Positions 63,001 through 64,000 of a DNA stretch of 64,000 nt are shown piece by piece. Position numbers and translations under genes: made by a program. The DNA is taken from positions 2,126,194 to 2,190,193 of the forward strand of contig NC_034411.1 in the NCBI RefSeq assembly GCF_002078875.1, given 5' to 3'. The notes below the pieces were generated by a model that was given only the letters and a program-made list of their open reading frames with translations, had not been told where the DNA came from and searched no databases. Every line of letters starts with the position of its first letter. The first letter of the stretch is position 1. Source of the stretch: Numida meleagris (Eukaryota > Chordata > Aves > Galliformes > Numididae).

Positions 63001-64000
63001 TTATAAAATCTATCCTTTGAGGAAGCTAATACCTTTTAATCTTGTATCAAAAATCATTACTTTTTAGCAAATTATGAAGCCTTATGCTCCTTTTTCAGGA
63101 GGCAAGGAGCTACATGTTGTTCACCAGGTAAAATCACAGTAATTTTGAAATCAGCACACCTATTGCTCCCTGCTTCAGCCAAGCTAACATTTTGTCATGT
63201 AGCTCTTTGAAAGATCAAGGTGTTATGAGTTCTCTTCACTCCCTTTCAGAAGAAAGGAAGCAATAGCATTTAACAACACGGAAGACACCAGGGAAGGTGG
63301 TGCTCGTAAAGATGTTCCTGAAGCCAATGGAAAACCCAGTTTCCTCGAGACACTACATTTAGATTTTGACAGTGATGGTGAAGAAAACGCAGCGCTTGAA
63401 ACGGCTGCTGAACCTAGAAATGTAGGTGCCGAGACCACCGCTAACATCACAACAAAACAGGTAACTGGCTTTACGGTGGAAAAGAATAGAAAGATGTTTT
63501 GTATTACTCGTCTTGCTGAAATAGTTATCCAAAAAACCTGCGAAACCGTGGCTGAATTCAGCAGTGGGAAAAAAGAAACTACGTGAAGTAATGAACATCT
63601 TTGGGCTGTTTGTCTCTTCCTTGGGGGTGACTGTGATCCAGGAAAGAAGGGTGATTCTCTTCCGTCGTTTACAGAATGTGTACAGCAAAGGCTTCTCATG
63701 TATTGTTGCTCCCGAAATGTGCAGCCTTGAAGATAATGCTTTCTCTGCAAGCTTCAGAGACAGAATATATGGGGTTATACAACGTAATGCTTAGCATTGT
63801 CCAGTCTGTGCCTCACTGGTGTTAATTCCTTTCTTGCAGGACCACTCGGATCTTGGGTCAGCTCCCTCATTAGCACCCAGTCCCATAAAGCACGCCCCTG
63901 AGAAAGAACTAAAAGGAGTAAAATTTTCAGAAGTGGCAATTATTTTGGATGCCAACCTTGAAAAAGATGAGGTTGATGATGACGATGTTTTTCCACTAAC
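18942..64000 (+). CDS. Large cadherin-related transmembrane protein, ~21 EC repeats, 3' end outside the window
   Basis: 44 coding exons thread in one frame from ATG 18942 (strong Kozak context, G at -3 and +4) to the window edge, about 2,516 codons. Order: signal peptide (1-22), about 21 EC repeats marked by DVNDNxP linkers (residues ~25-2210), a membrane-adjacent ferredoxin-like domain (~2213-2310), one transmembrane helix (~2323-2347) and a cytoplasmic tail of at least 170 residues. No EGF or laminin-G domain is seen, unlike FATs. EC number and the membrane-adjacent domain place it nearest the CDH23/PCDH15/CDHR2 group, proteins of stereocilia and microvilli that bind calcium and adhere through their tips. 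The exact orthologue is not recognised, so no symbol is given. Exon coordinates are in the block entries below. Function inferred: cell-surface adhesion or intermicrovillar links. Confidence 0.88.
19300..19411 (+). repeat. CR1 LINE 3'-end fragment
   Basis: CTCTGGGCAGCCTGGTCTAG through GGTTGAGACTAGATGATC and TTCAACCCAGGCCATTCTAT to GATTCTAT. It matches the last ~110 bp of the copies at 6355 and 58512, and lies in the first cadherin intron. Confidence 0.92.
19660..19927 (+). repeat. CR1 LINE fragment
   Basis: A diverged 3' ORF2 part (GGGGAAATTCAGGCTGCATG, CTTCTTCACCAAGAAGGTGG, GGAGTTCAAGAAGCATTTGG) followed by a 3' UTR ending ATTCTATGATTC. It belongs to an older subfamily than the neighbour at 19300. 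No open frame of note. Confidence 0.85.
20478..21547 (+). mobile_element. CR1 LINE with partial reverse transcriptase, internally deleted
   Basis: The longest CR1 copy here (~1.07 kb). From 20533 the frame shows reverse transcriptase motifs: [72 protein letters not shown] and DDLDEG. Directly after DEGIE (about 21030) the sequence jumps to a part near the ORF2 C-terminus (TLRPW frame, then [18 protein letters not shown]), so the segment with the F/YADD catalytic motif is missing. The 3' end GATTCTATGATTCTATG is intact at 21530-21547. It lies in cadherin intron 1 and cannot make active enzyme. Confidence 0.93.
22545..23467 (+). mobile_element. CR1 LINE, 5'-truncated and internally rearranged
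   Basis: Begins with the post-RT segment ([19 protein letters not shown]), runs through frameshifted ORF2 sequence and ends with GGATTCTATGATTCTATA near 23467. About 70 bp (23008-23075, AGGAGAAATGGTTTCAAGCT and following) is a diverged second copy of the segment at 23192-23262, placed ahead of its normal site. It belongs to a different subfamily from the copy at 20478, judging by the terminal segment. Located in cadherin intron 2. Confidence 0.88.
23518..23668 (-). repeat. MIR-like tRNA-derived SINE (ancient)
   Basis: The + strand reads GGGGAAGCTGAGGCTCAGAA, then ACCTTGCCTAAGAGCAGTAG, then GCCAGATTCCAGTCTCCTGA and GTGCCTTATCCACAAGACC. In this order and spacing it follows the reverse complement of the MIR/CORE-SINE consensus (core GGGGAAACTGAGGC, CTTGCCCAAGG, then the tRNA-like head with B box). 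Divergence is high, as expected of an old element. It lies in intron 2, 50 bp after a CR1 end. Other amniote SINEs with a shared core are the main alternative. Confidence 0.6.
27338..34381 (+). CDS. Cadherin gene: EC2 to EC5
   Basis: Exons 27338-27427, 28152-28262, 29005-29121, 30315-30405, 30949-31061, 31320-31493, 31938-32066, 32311-32466, 33024-33204 and 34248-34381 (residues 149-580). Linker motifs in order: [14 protein letters not shown] (EC2, degenerate), [11 protein letters not shown] (EC3), [11 protein letters not shown] (EC4) and [11 protein letters not shown] (EC5, degenerate). DxD motifs (KDGDAG, ADDPDDG) and LDRE or LDY motifs are present in most repeats. Several N-x-S/T sites suggest N-glycosylation. 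Most exon junctions are phase 0 and the rest phase 1; no stops were met. Confidence 0.85.
29345..29413. repeat. A-rich low-complexity tract (AAAC/CA type)
   Basis: AAACAAACAAACAAGCACAC and following, about 65 bp in the cadherin intron before exon 30315. Simple low-complexity sequence. Confidence 0.8.
29672..29693. repeat. (AAT)7 microsatellite
   Basis: CAATAATAATAATAATAATA type repeat in a cadherin intron. Likely polymorphic. Confidence 0.9.
30104..30230 (-). repeat. CR1 LINE 3'-end fragment
   Basis: ATCACAGAATTATAGGATGG, then TTTGGAAGGGGCCCTCAAAG and CAACTTTCACTAGATGAGG correspond to the inverted CR1 3' end of an older subfamily. Located in the cadherin intron before exon 30315. Confidence 0.8.
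34544..34735. repeat. A/C-rich low-complexity region
   Basis: About 190 bp of A and C with few T or G on the + strand (ACCCACCAAAAATTAAAACA and similar), between exons 34381 and 35384. It gives an open frame on the - strand by composition alone. May derive from an old A-rich repeat, not identified. Confidence 0.7.
35384..36328 (+). CDS. Cadherin gene: 945-nt exon with EC6 to EC8
   Basis: A single uninterrupted exon of 315 codons (residues 581-895), far longer than any other in this gene. It covers three consecutive repeats ending in [20 protein letters not shown] and [10 protein letters not shown], each with canonical calcium motifs ([38 protein letters not shown]), and begins EC9. Acceptor TATCTTACACAG and donor GTAGGT are good. 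It is the most regular cadherin sequence of the protein. Confidence 0.93.
37337..40806 (+). CDS. Cadherin gene: EC9 to EC11
   Basis: Exons 37337-37462, 37589-37846, 38137-38235, 38340-38512, 39532-39680 and 40499-40806 (residues 896-1266), continuing into EC12. Linkers: [10 protein letters not shown] (EC9), [10 protein letters not shown] (EC10) and [11 protein letters not shown] (EC11, lacking the DxNDN core). [10 protein letters not shown] and [10 protein letters not shown] are canonical DxD motifs. The EC12 part has [20 protein letters not shown], where the usual ATD motif is absent. The acceptor of 38340 is CTCCAG, only 104 nt after the previous donor. Confidence 0.87.
38711..38727. repeat. 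Poly(A) tract, 17 bp
   Basis: Pure A run in the cadherin intron between exons 38512 and 39532. Other mononucleotide runs of similar size are at 18657-18676 (T20), about 41068-41082 (A), 49147-49160 (A) and 50514-50529 (T). Confidence 0.9.
41350..48203 (+). CDS. Cadherin gene: EC12 to EC16
   Basis: Exons 41350-41619, 42366-42503, 43078-43291, 44315-44473, 45578-45729, 46800-46968 and 47995-48203 (residues 1267-1703). Linkers: [10 protein letters not shown] (EC12), [10 protein letters not shown] (EC13), [10 protein letters not shown] (EC14, partly degenerate), [11 protein letters not shown] (EC15, core lost) and [10 protein letters not shown] (EC16). EC16 lacks the ATD motif after [19 protein letters not shown]1 fragment lies in the intron before 45578. 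The introns before 46800 and 47995 show nothing beyond simple repeats. Confidence 0.87.
45190..45434 (+). repeat. CR1 LINE fragment
   Basis: GAGCACTGGAACAAGCTGTC, then TTGGACTAGAGGCCTCCC and GGGCCCTTCCAGCTCGAAGG to GACTCTGTGAC. A diverged ORF2 end and 3' UTR, in the intron before exon 45578. A short stretch of reading frame on the other strand here is not a gene. Confidence 0.8.
48534..48903 (+). mobile_element. CR1 LINE, 5'-truncated
   Basis: ORF2 C-terminal frame with motifs [20 protein letters not shown] and [19 protein letters not shown], then a 3' UTR (GGGGGGTTGGACTCGATGAT, CCCTTCCAACCCCTAC) ending TTCTGTGATTCTGTGG. The 160-residue frame starting at 48442 is this element plus flank, not a host gene. 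Located in the intron between exons 48203 and 49895. Confidence 0.92.
49895..57303 (+). CDS. Cadherin gene: EC17 to EC20
   Basis: Exons 49895-50074, 50699-50918, 51891-52027, 52728-52871, 54960-55204, 55712-55821, 56525-56659 and 57167-57303 (residues 1704-2139). Linkers: [10 protein letters not shown] (EC17), [10 protein letters not shown] (EC18), [10 protein letters not shown] (EC19, core changed) and [10 protein letters not shown] (EC20). EC20 is short of standard calcium motifs ([20 protein letters not shown]). Phases agree at all seven internal junctions. The 1.7-kb intron between 48203 and 49895 has a CR1 copy; the 2.1-kb intron 52872-54959 has no repeat I recognise. Confidence 0.86.
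57928..57946 (+). promoter_or_regulatory. T19 polypyrimidine tract at the exon 57956 acceptor
   Basis: A run of 19 T ends 9 nt before the acceptor AG of exon 57956-58144. It is the polypyrimidine tract of this splice site, unusually pure, and a mononucleotide repeat whose length may vary. Similar T runs serve the acceptors at 43078 and elsewhere. Confidence 0.7.
57956..61096 (+). CDS. Cadherin gene: EC21 and membrane-adjacent domain
   Basis: Exons 57956-58144, 59525-59619 and 60941-61096 (residues 2140-2286). EC21 carries [10 protein letters not shown] and QAADQGG but ends in a strand without a DxNDN linker ([18 protein letters not shown]). It runs directly into a segment with two helices and strands ([18 protein letters not shown], then [20 protein letters not shown], then [18 protein letters not shown]). 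This order and the charged helices resemble the ferredoxin-like membrane-adjacent domain known from PCDH15, CDH23 and CDHR2. The acceptor of 57956 follows a T19 run. The donor of 60941-61096 is GTCTGT. The intron 58145-59524 contains a CR1 copy. Confidence 0.8.
58512..58970 (+). mobile_element. CR1 LINE, 5'-truncated
   Basis: ORF2 C-terminus ([59 protein letters not shown], ending LGSLV-stop at 58866), then a 3' UTR ending with three to four GATTCTATGATTCTGTG-type units. It has few differences from 6355-6780, including an intact YEERL where that copy reads YGERL. Located in the intron before the membrane-adjacent domain exons. Confidence 0.94.
61921..64000 (+). CDS. Cadherin gene: transmembrane helix and cytoplasmic tail (open at the right edge)
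   Basis: Exons 61921-62118, 62738-62860, 63250-63460 and 63840 onward. The first ends the membrane-adjacent domain and encodes the helix [20 protein letters not shown], followed by the basic stop-transfer KRKRRYQQK. The tail has a juxtamembrane basic part, then acidic and Ser/Thr-rich parts ([23 protein letters not shown]). It has no catenin-binding motif of classical cadherins that I recognise. The stop codon, and any C-terminal PDZ-binding motif, lie beyond 64000. Function of the tail is unknown; relatives anchor to scaffolds such as harmonin or its homologues, which is only inference here. Confidence 0.85.
63099..63127 (+). other. Possible alternative exon that would end the protein early
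   Basis: A 29-nt segment flanked by CTCCTTTTTCAG and GTAAAA lies between exons 62738-62860 and 63250-63460. If included, its phase leads after ten codons into a TAG inside the next exon, about ten codons after the new join, removing nearly the whole cytoplasmic tail. No evidence of use can be seen; chance splice sites are the alternative. Confidence 0.2.

Noticed and set aside
63223..63750. 175-residue frame on the - strand
   Set aside because: Antisense of the cadherin cytoplasmic exon 63250-63460 and flanking intron; no splice or homology support.

Overview
The window is vertebrate nuclear DNA, most likely from a galliform bird such as chicken. Genes are split into many short GT-AG exons. 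The interspersed repeats are mainly CR1 LINEs with the avian 3' end (CR1 ORF2 C-terminus, then a GATTCTATGATTCTATG-type tail). There is no sign of bacterial gene organisation. The species call is inferred from the repeat types and from protein similarity recalled without a search.

Region 1 (1-12.8 kb) is the 3' two thirds of SANBR (KIAA1841, SANT and BTB domain regulator of class switch recombination) on the + strand. Fifteen coding exons run from 731 to 10871 and encode the C-terminal ~475 residues. A 3' UTR follows, with several AATAAA signals between 12284 and 12824. The promoter, SANT domain and most of the BTB domain lie left of the window.

Region 2 (about 12.9-18.9 kb) is intergenic. 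It is dominated by a decayed endogenous retrovirus on the - strand: a gag-like piece, a large internal deletion, RNase H, integrase and env-like remnants, all broken by stops, with no LTR recognised.

Region 3 (18942-64000) is one very large + strand cadherin-superfamily gene. I could thread 44 coding exons with consistent reading phase, giving about 2,516 residues, still open at the right edge. It has a signal peptide, about 21 extracellular cadherin (EC) repeats, a membrane-adjacent ferredoxin-like domain of the PCDH15/CDH23/CDHR2 type, one transmembrane helix and a basic-then-acidic cytoplasmic tail. I see no EGF or laminin-G domains, so it is not a classical FAT. To my knowledge mammals have no such gene beside KIAA1841, so this is the most interesting object in the window.

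CR1 copies occur in the introns of both genes, mostly on the sense strand. One retains part of the reverse transcriptase with its active-site segment deleted, and another carries an internal duplication. One intron carries what looks like an ancient tRNA-derived MIR-type SINE, uncommon in birds. Introns not mentioned individually showed me only unique AT-rich sequence and simple repeats.
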